Notes: generated by a model not told the origin, from the letters alone. A stretch of DNA of 64,000 bases from Rhodosalinus halophilus (GCF_003298775.1 NZ_QNTQ01000004.1:1-64000); one strand, 5' to 3'. Numbered from the stretch's first letter, positions 35,839 through 44,364 are shown. Made by a program: numbers and translations.

Positions 35839-35916
35839 CCCGCCAATCCTCCGAAAGGGTTTCTTAACCAGTTGAGTAAAGACTGCGGGCGTGAGTTTGC
35901 AAGCGGCGGAACGGGC

Positions 35917-37314
35917 ATGACGGGCACGATCCTGATCGTGGAGACGGCAGCGACCCGTCGGATCGCGCTTCGCGCGACCCTCGGGGCAGCCTTTCGACGT
36001 GTTCTCGTCGCCTCCGACGCAGCGGAGGCGCTTGCCGCCGCCCGCGCCGAGCCGCCCGAGATCCTGCTTGCGGCGTCGGATCTGCCGGACACGGCAGCCT
36101 CCGCGCTGCGCCTGCGACTCACCGCGCAGGCGCCCGGGACACCGCCGCCCGCGCTCGCGGTGCTCACGCCGCCCGGCGACCGTGCCGCCCGGATCGACGC
36201 GCTGGAGGCGGGGGCGGACGACGCGATCGCATGCGGCACGCAGGGCGCGCTGCTCCTGGCGCGCCTGCGCCGCCTGTTGCGCGACCGCGAAGATACGGCA
36301 GAGCTTCGCCTGCGCGAGGCGACGCGCCGCGCGCTCGGCTTCGCCGAACCGCCCGCGGCCTTCGAGCGTCCCGCGCGTGCGGGGCTTCTGGCGAGCGACC
36401 GAGTCACGGCGACGCGGCTCGCCGACACGCTCGCCGCCTCGCTGGGCATCCATGTCGAGCCGCTCGACCGCCGGGGCGCTCTCGCACTGGGCCCCGAGGA
36501 CAGTCTCGACGCCCTGGTGCTGACCGACGCCAGCGGATGTGCGAGCGTCGCTGGCCTGGTGCCCGCGCTCCGCGCCCAGGGGGCGACGCGCACCGCCGCG
36601 CTTCTCGTCCATGCCGCCGGCGCTGAGGCGGAACGCGAGGCGGCGCAGGCGCTGGATCTGGGGGCGCAGGATGCCCTCGCCGGCCCCTTCGACGCGGGCG
36701 AGCTCGCGCTGCGGCTTCAGGCGCGGCTCGCGGCGAAGCGGCGCGCGGACCGGTTGCGCGACGATCTGCGCGAGGGCCTTGCCGCCGCGGTGACGGATCC
36801 GCTCACCGGCCTCTACAACCGCCGTTACGCGCTGCCGCAACTTGCGCGGCTGGCCGCACGGGCGGCCTCCGCCGGCGAGCCGCTCACCGTCATGGTCGCC
36901 GATCTCGACCACTTCAAGGCGGTCAACGACGCCTACGGTCATGCCGCGGGCGACACCGTACTGGCCGAGACCGCAACGCGGCTGCGCGGCGCCTTGCGCG
37001 AAGGCGACATCGCGGCGCGGATCGGCGGTGAAGAGTTCCTCGTGGTGCTGCCCGCCACGGACGCCGAGCTCGCGAACGCTGTGGCGCGGCGACTGTGCGG
37101 GCGTATCGCGCACACACCAGTCGCGCTGCCCGGCAGAGGGGATGAGGTCCGGGTGACCGTCTCGATCGGTCTCGCCACGCTCGAGGGGGACGCCCGGGGC
37201 CAGGATGCCGGCGCCTCGCTCGCAGACAGCCTCCTGCAGCGCGCCGACCGGGCCCTTTACGGTGCCAAGTCGCATGGCCGCAACCGCGTGCGCGCCCATC
37301 GCTCCGCCGCCTGA
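35917..37314 (+). CDS. PleD-like diguanylate cyclase with degenerate receiver domains
   Basis: A 465-residue protein with the PleD order REC-REC-GGDEF. The GGDEF domain (about 295-460) is intact: TDPLTGLYNRRYALPQL, DLDHFKAVNDAYGHAAGD, and GGEEF in ARIGGEEFLVVL with an inhibitory RxxD (REGD) five residues before it. Both receivers look inactive. In REC1 (about 3-115) the phospho-acceptor position of ILLDVMMP reads ILLAASDLP, the N-terminal acidic pair is reduced to VET, and no lysine follows at the KP position. REC2 (about 150-275) also lacks an acceptor Asp. Activity may depend on dimerisation by other means. ATG 35917 begins MTGTILIVE. Confidence 0.87.
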   Translation: MTGTILIVETAATRRIALRATLGAAFRRVLVASDAAEALAAARAEPPEILLAASDLPDTAASALRLRLTAQAPGTPPPALAVLTPPGDRAARIDALEAGADDAIACGTQGALLLARLRRLLRDREDTAELRLREATRRALGFAEPPAAFERPARAGLLASDRVTATRLADTLAASLGIHVEPLDRRGALALGPEDSLDALVLTDASGCASVAGLVPALRAQGATRTAALLVHAAGAEAEREAAQALDLGAQDALAGPFDAGELALRLQARLAAKRRADRLRDDLREGLAAAVTDPLTGLYNRRYALPQLARLAARAASAGEPLTVMVADLDHFKAVNDAYGHAAGDTVLAETATRLRGALREGDIAARIGGEEFLVVLPATDAELANAVARRLCGRIAHTPVALPGRGDEVRVTVSIGLATLEGDARGQDAGASLADSLLQRADRALYGAKSHGRNRVRAHRSAA

Positions 37315-38158
37315 CCCCGCCGCGCGCGACCGCTCGGGGCGCGGGCTGGATCCGCATCCCGGTCCCGTGCGCCCTGTCCGGCCCGTCGAACGCGCCCCGA
37401 CCGCAAGGCGCGTCTCCAGCGGCCTTTTCCCACTTGCAGAGGCCCGCCGTGTCGGTGGCATCCGGCGCGCCCATGCGAGGAACCGGGCCGACCTATCGCA
37501 GGCGCCGCAGCAGCGCCCACGCCCAACGATCCTGTCAACCGTCAGCGCCGCGCCGCTCTGACAGGGCGCCGGCGCGCAGGCCACTCGGCACGCGACGGAT
37601 CGCAGCCGCGCCCGGCGACCGCGCAAGGCAGGCCCGTGCAACAGCGCCGCCAAGGCGGTCCGTCCTGCGCCTCCCAGGCATCGGCTCAACCCGGTCGGTG
37701 CGGGGTCGCGCCGAACCCTGAAGGCAGTGCCGAGACGCGCGGCCAAGGCGGGCGCGGTGCCCCGGCCTCGCGCGGAAGGCCCGCTCCAGCGGGACCGTGC
37801 AGGCGACTGACTGCCCCCGGGCCGCCCGCCTGACCTTTCGCGAGAGCAGCGCATCGAAGCTGCCATCTTCGAAAGACTCCCGGCGCCGAGACGACACCGC
37901 CTTGCGGCCTCGAGGCCTGCCGCAGTGCGGCCGATCGTCAGACTGCATCGCTGGGACCGCTCCGCGCTTGCTTGCTTCAACCGACCCGCCCGTTGGCGTC
38001 CCGGTCCAATGCTGTTACGTCCGGACCATCCATTCCCGTTGCGCGATCGCGGCGGAGGGGGCAAAGGCGTTTGCGACATCGCGCCGCAAGGACAGGCTGT
38101 CGCCTTTTCAATCGCAGTGAACGCGACAGACTGGTTATACCTGAGAGAGGGGTGGTCG
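37315..38158. other. 844-base stretch with no recognisable gene
   Basis: Open frames exist on both strands (for example minus 37535-37948 and plus 37797-38120), but their conceptual products are Arg/Pro/Ala/Ser-rich, match nothing I know and lack ribosome sites. GC content falls toward 37900-38150. No tRNA cloverleaf, transposase remnant or terminal repeat was seen. The last 60 bases probably hold the promoter of the DUF983 gene (TTATAC at 38135-38140 is a weak -10 candidate). It could be decayed coding sequence or a long untranslated leader. Confidence 0.5.
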
Positions 38159-38548
38159 ATGATCGAAGAGACGACCGGGTCGCCGGAGCGGCCGTTGTGG
38201 CAGGCCCTGCGCCGCGGCTGGCGGCGGCGCTGCCCGAGTTGCGGCCAGGGACCGCTTCTGTCCGGCTACCTGACCGTGCGGCCTGCCTGTGCCGTCTGCC
38301 GCGAGGAGCTGCACCATCACCGGGCCGACGACGGCCCGGCCTACCTCACGATGCTGATCGTCGGGCACCTCATGGCGCCGCTGCTCCTGATCGTGTTCAC
38401 CACATGGCAGCCCGAGCCGCTGGTGCTCTTCTCGATCTTCTCGGTTGGCTGCGTCGCGCTCTCGCTGTATCTGTTGCCTCGGTTGAAGGGCGCGATCGTG
38501 GCGTTTCAGTGGTCGCGCTTCATGCACGGGTTCGGCGACACCGCCTGA
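38159..38548 (+). CDS. DUF983 family membrane protein
   Basis: A 129-residue DUF983 protein. The N-terminal CPSCGQGPLLSGYLTVRPACAVC is split into two CxxC-like pairs (about residues 26-29 and 44-47) that could bind zinc; two transmembrane segments follow (about 62-82 and 86-105). Function unknown. GAGAGAGGGG at 38143-38152 supports ATG 38159. It is followed 24 bases later by a NUDIX gene, a common pairing in Rhodobacterales. Confidence 0.87.
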   Translation: MIEETTGSPERPLWQALRRGWRRRCPSCGQGPLLSGYLTVRPACAVCREELHHHRADDGPAYLTMLIVGHLMAPLLLIVFTTWQPEPLVLFSIFSVGCVALSLYLLPRLKGAIVAFQWSRFMHGFGDTA

Positions 38549-38572
38549 CGGCCCTCCCGTGCCGGAGGAGCG

Positions 38573-39286
38573 ATGCAGACGACGGACCGCGAGAGCGAGA
38601 ACAAGGCGCGCGTGCGCGACGCCGCGACGGTCATCGTCCTGCGTGACCGGGATACCGCGCCCCGGATCCTGATGGGACAGCGCGGATCGGCCGCGGCCTT
38701 CATGCCCAACAAGGTGGTCTTTCCCGGAGGCGCGGTCGATCCGCTCGACGCCGAAGTGCCGCTGGCTGCGCCGCTCGGCCCCGTGTGCCGCGCCCGGCTG
38801 GAGGAGGGCGCCTCGCCGCGGCTCGTCGATGCGCTCGCCGCGGCGGCCGTGCGCGAGTTGTGGGAGGAGACGGGTCTGATCCTCGGCCGACCGGGCGCCT
38901 GGCCCGGCACGCCGCCGCCCGATTGGGCGCATTTCGCGCAGACGGGGCATCTGCCGAGCGCAGAAGGGCTCACCTTCGTGTTTCGCGCCATCACGCCGCC
39001 GGGCCGGCCGCGGCGCTTCGACGCGCGCTTCTTCCTCGTCGACGCCGACCGGATCGCGAACGACCCCGACGACTTCAGCGGCGCCGAGGAGGAACTCAGC
39101 CACCTGCGCTGGATCCCGCTCGAGCGCGTGCGGGAGGCGGATCTTCCCTTCATCACCGAGGTGGTGCTGGCCGAGGTCGCCGCGCGTATCGCTGACCCGG
39201 GCCCGCCCGCCTCGGTCCCCTTCTTCCGCAACACCGACGAGGAAAGCCTCTTTCTGCGGCTCTACGGCCGGCCCATGCCGGAATAG
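38573..39286 (+). CDS. NUDIX hydrolase
   Basis: A 237-residue NUDIX-fold hydrolase. The core of the Nudix box is RELWEETGLILG, but the segment before it is expanded (ASPRLVDALAAAAV), as in NUDT7/NUDT19-like enzymes that act on CoA derivatives or other nucleoside diphosphates linked to X. The N-terminal strand VIVLRDRDTAPRILMGQRG and the KVVFPGGAVDPLD loop are typical. Substrate unproven. GGAGGAG at 38564-38570 precedes the ATG. It ends 13 bases from the converging EamA gene. Confidence 0.88.
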   Translation: MQTTDRESENKARVRDAATVIVLRDRDTAPRILMGQRGSAAAFMPNKVVFPGGAVDPLDAEVPLAAPLGPVCRARLEEGASPRLVDALAAAAVRELWEETGLILGRPGAWPGTPPPDWAHFAQTGHLPSAEGLTFVFRAITPPGRPRRFDARFFLVDADRIANDPDDFSGAEEELSHLRWIPLERVREADLPFITEVVLAEVAARIADPGPPASVPFFRNTDEESLFLRLYGRPMPE

Positions 39287-39299
39287 GCGGCACGCTCCC

Positions 39300-40202
39300 T
39301 CAGGTCACGAGGACGAGCGCCACGACCGAGGCGGAGAGCAACGCGATCCCGGCGAGTTCGGCGCGGCTCACCGGCTCGCGGAACACCAGCACGGTCACCG
39401 CGAGCGACATCAGCAGTTCGATCTGCCCCACGGCCTTCACGAGCGCCGCGGTCTGCAGCGTGAAGGCCAGGAACCAGCAGAAGCTGCCGCCCATGCTCGC
39501 CAGCCCCACCCAGAGCGCCACCCGGCGCGCGGCCCAGACGCGGGCGATCTCGCCGGGTTCGCGCAGCCAGAGCCAAAGCGCGAGCCCCGCCATCTGGGCC
39601 GCCGTGACAGCGGCGAGGGTCACGCCCGCGCGCAAGAGCGGATCCTCGCTCGCCACCTCGAGCGAGGCGCCGCGGTAGCACACCGCCGAAATCGCGAAGA
39701 GAAACCCCGCGCCAAGGCCGAGCCCCGCCGCCCGGTTCGTCACCCGCGCCAGCCCGCGCAGCGCCTCTCCCGGCGCCGCGCCGAGCAGCCAGACCCCGAC
39801 GAGCCCCAGTGCAATGGCGCCCAGCGCGGGGGCCGAGACCGCCTCGCCCAGCAGCACGAAGCCCATCAGCGCGGTCTGCACCACCTCGGTCTTCTTGAAG
39901 GTAATGCCCACGGCGAAGTTGCGCGCGCCGAAGAGCGCGACCACGCAGGCCGTCGCCAGAACCTGCGCCGCACCGCCGGCGAGCGCATAGGCCCAGAAGG
40001 CCGCCCCGAGCGGCGGCAGCGCCTGGGCGCCCGCCCAGAGATAGCCGGCCAGCCCGGCCGCGATCAGCGGCGCGGAATAGGCGAAGCGGGCGAAGGTCGC
40101 CCCGAAGGTCGACAGCGTGCCGGCGCGCAGCACCTTCTGCAGCGTGAAGCGCAGCGTCTGGAACGCCGCCGCCGCCAGAGTGATCCAGATCCAGAGCTCC
40201 AT
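39300..40202 (-). CDS. EamA/DMT-family transporter
   Basis: A 300-residue inner-membrane protein with about ten hydrophobic segments arranged as two EamA halves (about 1-140 and 150-300). FKKTEVVQTALMGFVLLGE marks the end of the first half and VGQIELLMSLAVTVLVFREP that of the second, both with the typical Pro/Gly-rich turn. Export or uptake of small metabolites is expected; the substrate is unknown. It begins 19 bases after the stop of the upstream desaturase gene on the same strand, so they are likely co-transcribed. Confidence 0.88.
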   Translation of the reverse strand: MELWIWITLAAAAFQTLRFTLQKVLRAGTLSTFGATFARFAYSAPLIAAGLAGYLWAGAQALPPLGAAFWAYALAGGAAQVLATACVVALFGARNFAVGITFKKTEVVQTALMGFVLLGEAVSAPALGAIALGLVGVWLLGAAPGEALRGLARVTNRAAGLGLGAGFLFAISAVCYRGASLEVASEDPLLRAGVTLAAVTAAQMAGLALWLWLREPGEIARVWAARRVALWVGLASMGGSFCWFLAFTLQTAALVKAVGQIELLMSLAVTVLVFREPVSRAELAGIALLSASVVALVLVT

Positions 40203-40221
40203 GCGCCCTTCTGGCGCAGGG

Positions 40222-41211
40222 TCAGCCCCTTGGCCAGAGGGGGTGCGGCACGGGATCCTTCGCGCGTGTCAGATAGCGCGCGAAGACGGACGCGTAACTG
40301 GGATAGGCATAACCCTCGTTCCGCGCCAGATAACGGGCCCGGTTGGCGCGGTAGAGGGCGGGCAGCCGATACCAGGGCACCCTGGGGTGCATGTGGTGCA
40401 CCACATGCAGGTTGTTGTTGAGAAACAGCAGCGCGAGCGGCCCGCGATCCTCGATGATGACGGTGCGGGCGCGCGCCTTCTCGTGCGCCTGATGCTCCAG
40501 AAAGGTGCGGATCTTGAGCAGCGAAAGCGAGAGATAGGTCGCGAGCGCGAAGGCCCACCACGGCATCTGCCCGATCGCGGCAACCCACCAAAGCACCAGC
40601 GCGGCCGCCGGCACGTGCAACAGCCAGCCGGCCAGCACGCGCCGGTCGCCCCTGCGGATCGCCTGCCAGTCGGAGAGCATGAAGGCGTGCTGGCCGATCA
40701 CCGGCCCCAGGACGAGCCGGCCCAGAAGGGTGTTGTTCGCCTCGAGCACGCGGCGCTGCCAGCCGGAAAGCCGCGCCCAGACCTCCGGATCGCGGTAGTT
40801 GCTCTCGGGGTCGTCGTAGGGGTCGGTCAACACCGCGTCGTTGTGGTGCGCGAGATGCGTGTCGCGGAAACGCAGGTAGGGCACGGCGAGCGAGAGCACC
40901 GGAAACACCAACGCGGCGTTGGCCATCGGGCTTCGGAACGGGTGCCCGTGCAGCGCCTCGTGGCTGAGCGAGGCATGCAGCGCCGCGCCGGCCGCCGTGA
41001 GCGCGATGCCGAGCGGCAGCCAGAGCGCCGCGGCCCATGTCGTGCCGAGCGCCCAGAGCCCGTAGGCCAGCACCGCGATGCCCAGAGTGGGCCATTCGAC
41101 GCCACGCGCCGGGCGCCGCAGCGCCGCAGTTCCGCCCTGCGGCCGAGCCTCCGTCGCAGTGACGTGACAATCGCCGTCTCGCCCGCCGGGCGCACCCGTG
41201 GTTGCCGTCAT
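40222..41211 (-). CDS. Membrane fatty acid desaturase
   Basis: A 329-residue diiron membrane desaturase/hydroxylase. All three histidine boxes are present: HEALHGH (H84, H88, H90), THLAHH (H119, H122, H123) and HVVHHMH near residue 258. Four hydrophobic segments separate them. Expected to introduce a double bond (or hydroxyl) into membrane acyl chains, using electrons from a ferredoxin or cytochrome; positional specificity is unknown. GGGGAGAG precedes ATG 41211. It is divergent from an XRE regulator whose palindrome at 41294-41313 lies about 85 bases from this start, so it is a plausible target of that regulator. Confidence 0.9.
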   Translation of the reverse strand: MTATTGAPGGRDGDCHVTATEARPQGGTAALRRPARGVEWPTLGIAVLAYGLWALGTTWAAALWLPLGIALTAAGAALHASLSHEALHGHPFRSPMANAALVFPVLSLAVPYLRFRDTHLAHHNDAVLTDPYDDPESNYRDPEVWARLSGWQRRVLEANNTLLGRLVLGPVIGQHAFMLSDWQAIRRGDRRVLAGWLLHVPAAALVLWWVAAIGQMPWWAFALATYLSLSLLKIRTFLEHQAHEKARARTVIIEDRGPLALLFLNNNLHVVHHMHPRVPWYRLPALYRANRARYLARNEGYAYPSYASVFARYLTRAKDPVPHPLWPRG

Positions 41212-41293
41212 TCTCTCCCCTCGCAATGGTTGCGCGACCATAGGCCGCCCCGACCTGCACCGGGAGACCGCGAATGGTTAACAAAGGGCGCAA

Positions 41294-41313
41294 ATGGTGA
41301 TATTTGTCACCAT
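41294..41313. promoter_or_regulatory. Perfect inverted repeat at the XRE regulator start
   Basis: ATGGTGA-TATTTG-TCACCAT has perfect 7-base arms and a 6-base spacer, and ends one base before the ATG at 41314. It covers the place where a ribosome site should be (none is visible), suggesting autoregulation by the XRE protein. A TTAACCATT half-site (minus strand, 41281-41273) lies just beyond. Confidence 0.6.
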
Positions 41314-42174
41314 ATGACCGAAACGATAGACAAACGGGTGCGTGCGGAACAGTTCCGCGACCGTCTTCGGCAGGGAATGGAGACCGCGGGCCTCAGTCAG
41401 AGCGCGCTGGCTCGCGCCATCGGCGTGGATCGGTCGACCGTCTCGCAGCTTCTCTCGGACAAGGGGGCGAGGCTGCCCAACGCCCAGGTCGTCGGCGCCT
41501 GTGCCGCCGCGCTGCGGGTCTCGGCCGACTGGCTGCTGTCGCTCTCGGACCGGCCGGAGAGTGCGGCGGAGGTGCTCGCCCATTCGATGACGCTGACCGA
41601 AGCGCCGCGCGCGCTGGTGGACGAGCAGATCTTCGCCTGGCACCGCGAGGCGCAGGGCTACAAGATCCGCCATGTCCCGGCAGGACTGCCTGACATGATG
41701 AAGACCCAGGCGATGCTGGAGTGGGAATACGCGCCGCATCTGGGCCGCACCGCCGCGCAGGCGATCGGCGCGGCCCAGGACCGGCTCGCCTGGATGCGCG
41801 GCGCACAGTCCGACTACGAGATCGCCATGCCGCTTTTCGAGATCGACAGCTTCGCCGGCGCGACCGGCTATTACACCGGCCTGCCGGCGGAGCTGCGGCG
41901 CGCGCAGATCGACAGGTTTCTCGAGCTGCACGAGCAGCTCTTTCCGCGGCTGCGGATCTTCCTGTTCGACGCGCGCCGGGTCTATTCGGCGCCGATCACG
42001 GTCTTCGGGCCGCTGCTCGCGGTGCTCTACGTGGGGCGCAACTACCTCGCCTTCCGCGACAGCGCGCGCGTGCAGGCCTTCATCCAGCATTTCGACTGGC
42101 TGGTGCGCGAGGCCGCGGTCTCGGACCGGGCGTTCCCCGACTACCTGCGCGCGCTGCGCACCGGATTGAGCTAG
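41314..42174 (+). CDS. XRE-family transcriptional regulator
   Basis: A 286-residue regulator with an N-terminal XRE helix-turn-helix (about 12-70: LSQSALARAIGVDRSTVSQLL) and a larger C-terminal domain of about 200 residues (EYAPHLGRTAAQA...GYYTGLP...VFGPLLAVLYVGRNYL) that I cannot assign to a named ligand fold but which recurs in Rhodobacterales XRE proteins. It is divergent from the desaturase gene and converges with the aquaporin gene: both stop codons are read from one CTAG at 42171-42174. Control of desaturase and itself through the palindrome at 41294-41313 is inference. Confidence 0.87.
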   Translation: MTETIDKRVRAEQFRDRLRQGMETAGLSQSALARAIGVDRSTVSQLLSDKGARLPNAQVVGACAAALRVSADWLLSLSDRPESAAEVLAHSMTLTEAPRALVDEQIFAWHREAQGYKIRHVPAGLPDMMKTQAMLEWEYAPHLGRTAAQAIGAAQDRLAWMRGAQSDYEIAMPLFEIDSFAGATGYYTGLPAELRRAQIDRFLELHEQLFPRLRIFLFDARRVYSAPITVFGPLLAVLYVGRNYLAFRDSARVQAFIQHFDWLVREAAVSDRAFPDYLRALRTGLS

Positions 42175-42845
42175 CCGCGCGGCGCCGGGAGCGCCGCGAA
42201 CAGCCAACGGATCGCCGCCAGCGCGAGGACCGCACCCACGCACTGCGCCAGAACGAAGCCGGGCACGTCCATCGGCCGGATGCCGGAGAAGGTGTCGGTG
42301 AACCCGCGCGCGACCGCGACCGCCGGGTTGGCGAAACTCGTCGAGGCCGTGAACCAGTAGGCTGCGGTGATGTAGAGCCCCACCAGCCAGGGCACGGCCG
42401 CCCTCTGCGCGCGCAATCCTCCGAGGATCACCGCGACGAGGCCGAAGGTCGCAACGACCTCGGCCAGCCATTGCGAGATCCCCGTTCGCGCGGTCTGCGA
42501 TGCTTGCAGGAGCGGAAGCTCGAACATCGCATGCGCCAGCAGCGCCCCGAACAGACCGCCCGCGATCTGCGCCGCCATGTAGGCCGGGGCCTCCCCCGCG
42601 GCGAGATCCCCGCGCAAAGCGAAGGCGAGGCTGACCGCGGGATTGAAATGGGCCCCGGAGATCGGGCCGAAAACGGTGATGATCACGACGAGGATCGCCC
42701 CTGTCGGAATCGTGTTGGCCAGCAGCGCGAGCGCGGTGTCCGCAGTGAGGGTTTCGGCCATGATGCCGGAGCCCACGACCGTGCATACGAGAAACGCCGT
42801 GCCCAGCGCCTCCGCGGCCAGCCGGCGCGGCAAATCAGCCACCAT
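42171..42845 (-). CDS. MIP-family aquaporin/aquaglyceroporin, AqpS-like
   Basis: A 224-residue MIP channel with six hydrophobic segments and two half-helices bearing HFNPAV (NPA 68-70) and ANPAVAVAR (NPA 173-175, followed by the filter Arg180). Placement directly after an arsenate reductase gene, with an 11-base overlap, matches AqpS, which passes arsenite out of rhizobial cells and replaces ArsB. Water or glycerol transport is the alternative. The role in arsenic resistance is inferred from the pairing. Confidence 0.9.
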   Translation of the reverse strand: MVADLPRRLAAEALGTAFLVCTVVGSGIMAETLTADTALALLANTIPTGAILVVIITVFGPISGAHFNPAVSLAFALRGDLAAGEAPAYMAAQIAGGLFGALLAHAMFELPLLQASQTARTGISQWLAEVVATFGLVAVILGGLRAQRAAVPWLVGLYITAAYWFTASTSFANPAVAVARGFTDTFSGIRPMDVPGFVLAQCVGAVLALAAIRWLFAALPAPRG

Positions 42846-43356
42846 GCGCCGCGCCTGCGCGATCCGCCTCGGGCCCGATCGCCGCGAGTCCTGCCGCGAG
42901 CGTCTCGCGGTCGCGGGCCGTCCGGGCCGTCTGCGTCAACCGACCGATCAGCCGGTGCAGCGTTTCGTAGGAGTCGCGGAAGGCCTGCCGACGCGCGGCT
43001 TGATCTCCCTCGACTTTCGCCGGATCCGGCAGGCTCCAATGCGCCCGGAGCGGCGCGCCCGGCCAGAGCGGGCAGGTCTCGGCGGCGGCCTGATCGCAGA
43101 GCGTGACGACGACATCCACCTCGGGAGCCCCGGGAGCCGCGAACTCGTCCCAGCTCTTCGAGCGCAGGCCCGCAACGGGCAGGCCCTCGGCCGCCAGCAC
43201 CTCGAGAGCCATTGGGTGCACCTCGCCGGCCGGGGCTGCGCCGGCCGAGAAGCCGCGCAGATCGCTGCCACCCAGTTCCGCCAGCAGCGCCTCGGCCAGG
43301 ATGGACCGGGCCGAATTGCCGTTGCAAAGGAACAGCACGTCGAGCGGGCGCACCAT
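42835..43356 (-). CDS. arsC: Arsenate reductase, low-molecular-weight phosphatase type
   Basis: Reduces arsenate to arsenite in the cytoplasm. The 173-residue protein has the LMW protein-tyrosine-phosphatase loop C11-N-G-N-S-A-R17-S18, HPMALEVLAAEGLPVAGLRSK after it, and VVVTLCDQA with the second redox cysteine, then CPLWPG with a third. The C-terminal 30 residues extend beyond the usual fold. It overlaps the aqpS-like gene by 11 bases. The ATG at 43356 (MVRPLDVLFLCNGNSARS) is chosen; there is upstream in-frame sequence to 43440 without family character. No arsR regulator is encoded next to it. A thioredoxin-linked tyrosine phosphatase is the alternative reading. Confidence 0.85.
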   Translation of the reverse strand: MVRPLDVLFLCNGNSARSILAEALLAELGGSDLRGFSAGAAPAGEVHPMALEVLAAEGLPVAGLRSKSWDEFAAPGAPEVDVVVTLCDQAAAETCPLWPGAPLRAHWSLPDPAKVEGDQAARRQAFRDSYETLHRLIGRLTQTARTARDRETLAAGLAAIGPEADRAGAAHGG

Positions 43357-43488
43357 GACCCGGGTTCCTGCATAGCGGTGGACCGTTGTCTGGGTAGCCG
43401 GCGGCTCGCCGAGCGTCGACGCCGCAGGTTTGCCAAGCATCGCCGGTGCGGTTAACGCTCGGCACGTGGCCAGCGAAGGGGACAGACA

Positions 43489-44364
43489 ATGTCGGCGCGA
43501 ATGATCGGGGTGATCGGCGGCTCGGGGCTCTACGAGGTCGAGGGGCTGGAGAATGCGGCCTGGACGCATGTCGAGACGCCCTGGGGCGCGCCCTCCGACG
43601 AGATCCTGACCGGCCAGCTGGACGGCGTGCCGATAGCCTTTCTGCCGCGTCACGGCCGGGGCCATCCGCTCGACCCCGGCTCGGTGCCCTACCGCGCCAA
43701 CATCGCGGCTCTGAAGATGCTGGGTGTCACGGATGTCTTTTCCGTCTCGGCCGTGGGCTCCTTCCGCGAGGCGATGGCGCCGGGCGATTTCGTCGTGGTG
43801 GATCAGTTCATCGACCGCACGAAGGGCCGCGCGCCCAGCTTCTTCGGGCCCGGCTGCGTGGCGCATGTCAGCCTCGCGCATCCCACCTGTCCGCGCCTGT
43901 CGGACGCCGCCGAGGCCGGCGCCTCGGCCGCCGGCGCAACCGTCCACCGCGGCGGCACCTATCTGGCGATGGAGGGGCCGCAGTTCTCGACGCTGGCCGA
44001 AAGCCGGATGTATCGCGAAAGCTGGGGGGCGGACGTGATCGGCATGACCAACATGCCGGAGGCGCGGCTCGCGCGGGAGGCGGAGCTTTGCTATGCCTCG
44101 GTCGCCATGGTCACGGACTACGACAGCTGGCATCCCGACCCCGGCGAGGTCGAGGTGACCGAGATCCTCGCCACCGCCGCGGCCAATGCCGACAAGGCCC
44201 GCGCGATGGTCCGCGCCCTGCCCGAGCTGCTGGGGGCGCAGCGTGCGGCCTGCCCCCACGGCTGCGACCATGCGCTCGAGCACGCGATCCTGACCGTCCC
44301 CTCGGCACGCGACGCGCAGGCTGTCGAGCGGCTGAGGACGGTCGCGGGACGGGTGCTGGACTGA
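43489..44364 (+). CDS. mtnP: S-methyl-5'-thioadenosine phosphorylase
   Basis: Splits 5'-methylthioadenosine with phosphate into adenine and 5-methylthioribose-1-phosphate. The 291-residue purine phosphorylase family member has IGVIGGSGLYEVEGLENA at the start, PRHGRGHPLDPGSVPYRANI (phosphate and base contacts), SAVGSFREAMAPGDFVVVDQ, MEGPQFST and ADVIGMTNMPEARLARE, where the Asn/Met context fits MTA over guanosine. AAGGGGACAG precedes ATG 43489. The adenine it releases is salvaged by apt, encoded 180 bases downstream. Confidence 0.94.
   Translation: MSARMIGVIGGSGLYEVEGLENAAWTHVETPWGAPSDEILTGQLDGVPIAFLPRHGRGHPLDPGSVPYRANIAALKMLGVTDVFSVSAVGSFREAMAPGDFVVVDQFIDRTKGRAPSFFGPGCVAHVSLAHPTCPRLSDAAEAGASAAGATVHRGGTYLAMEGPQFSTLAESRMYRESWGADVIGMTNMPEARLAREAELCYASVAMVTDYDSWHPDPGEVEVTEILATAAANADKARAMVRALPELLGAQRAACPHGCDHALEHAILTVPSARDAQAVERLRTVAGRVLD

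Noticed and set aside
37535-37948. Possible gene in the 844-base gap (minus strand)
   Set aside because: Arg/Pro/Ser-rich product without recognisable motifs, no ribosome site, and overlapping equally poor frames on the other strand.
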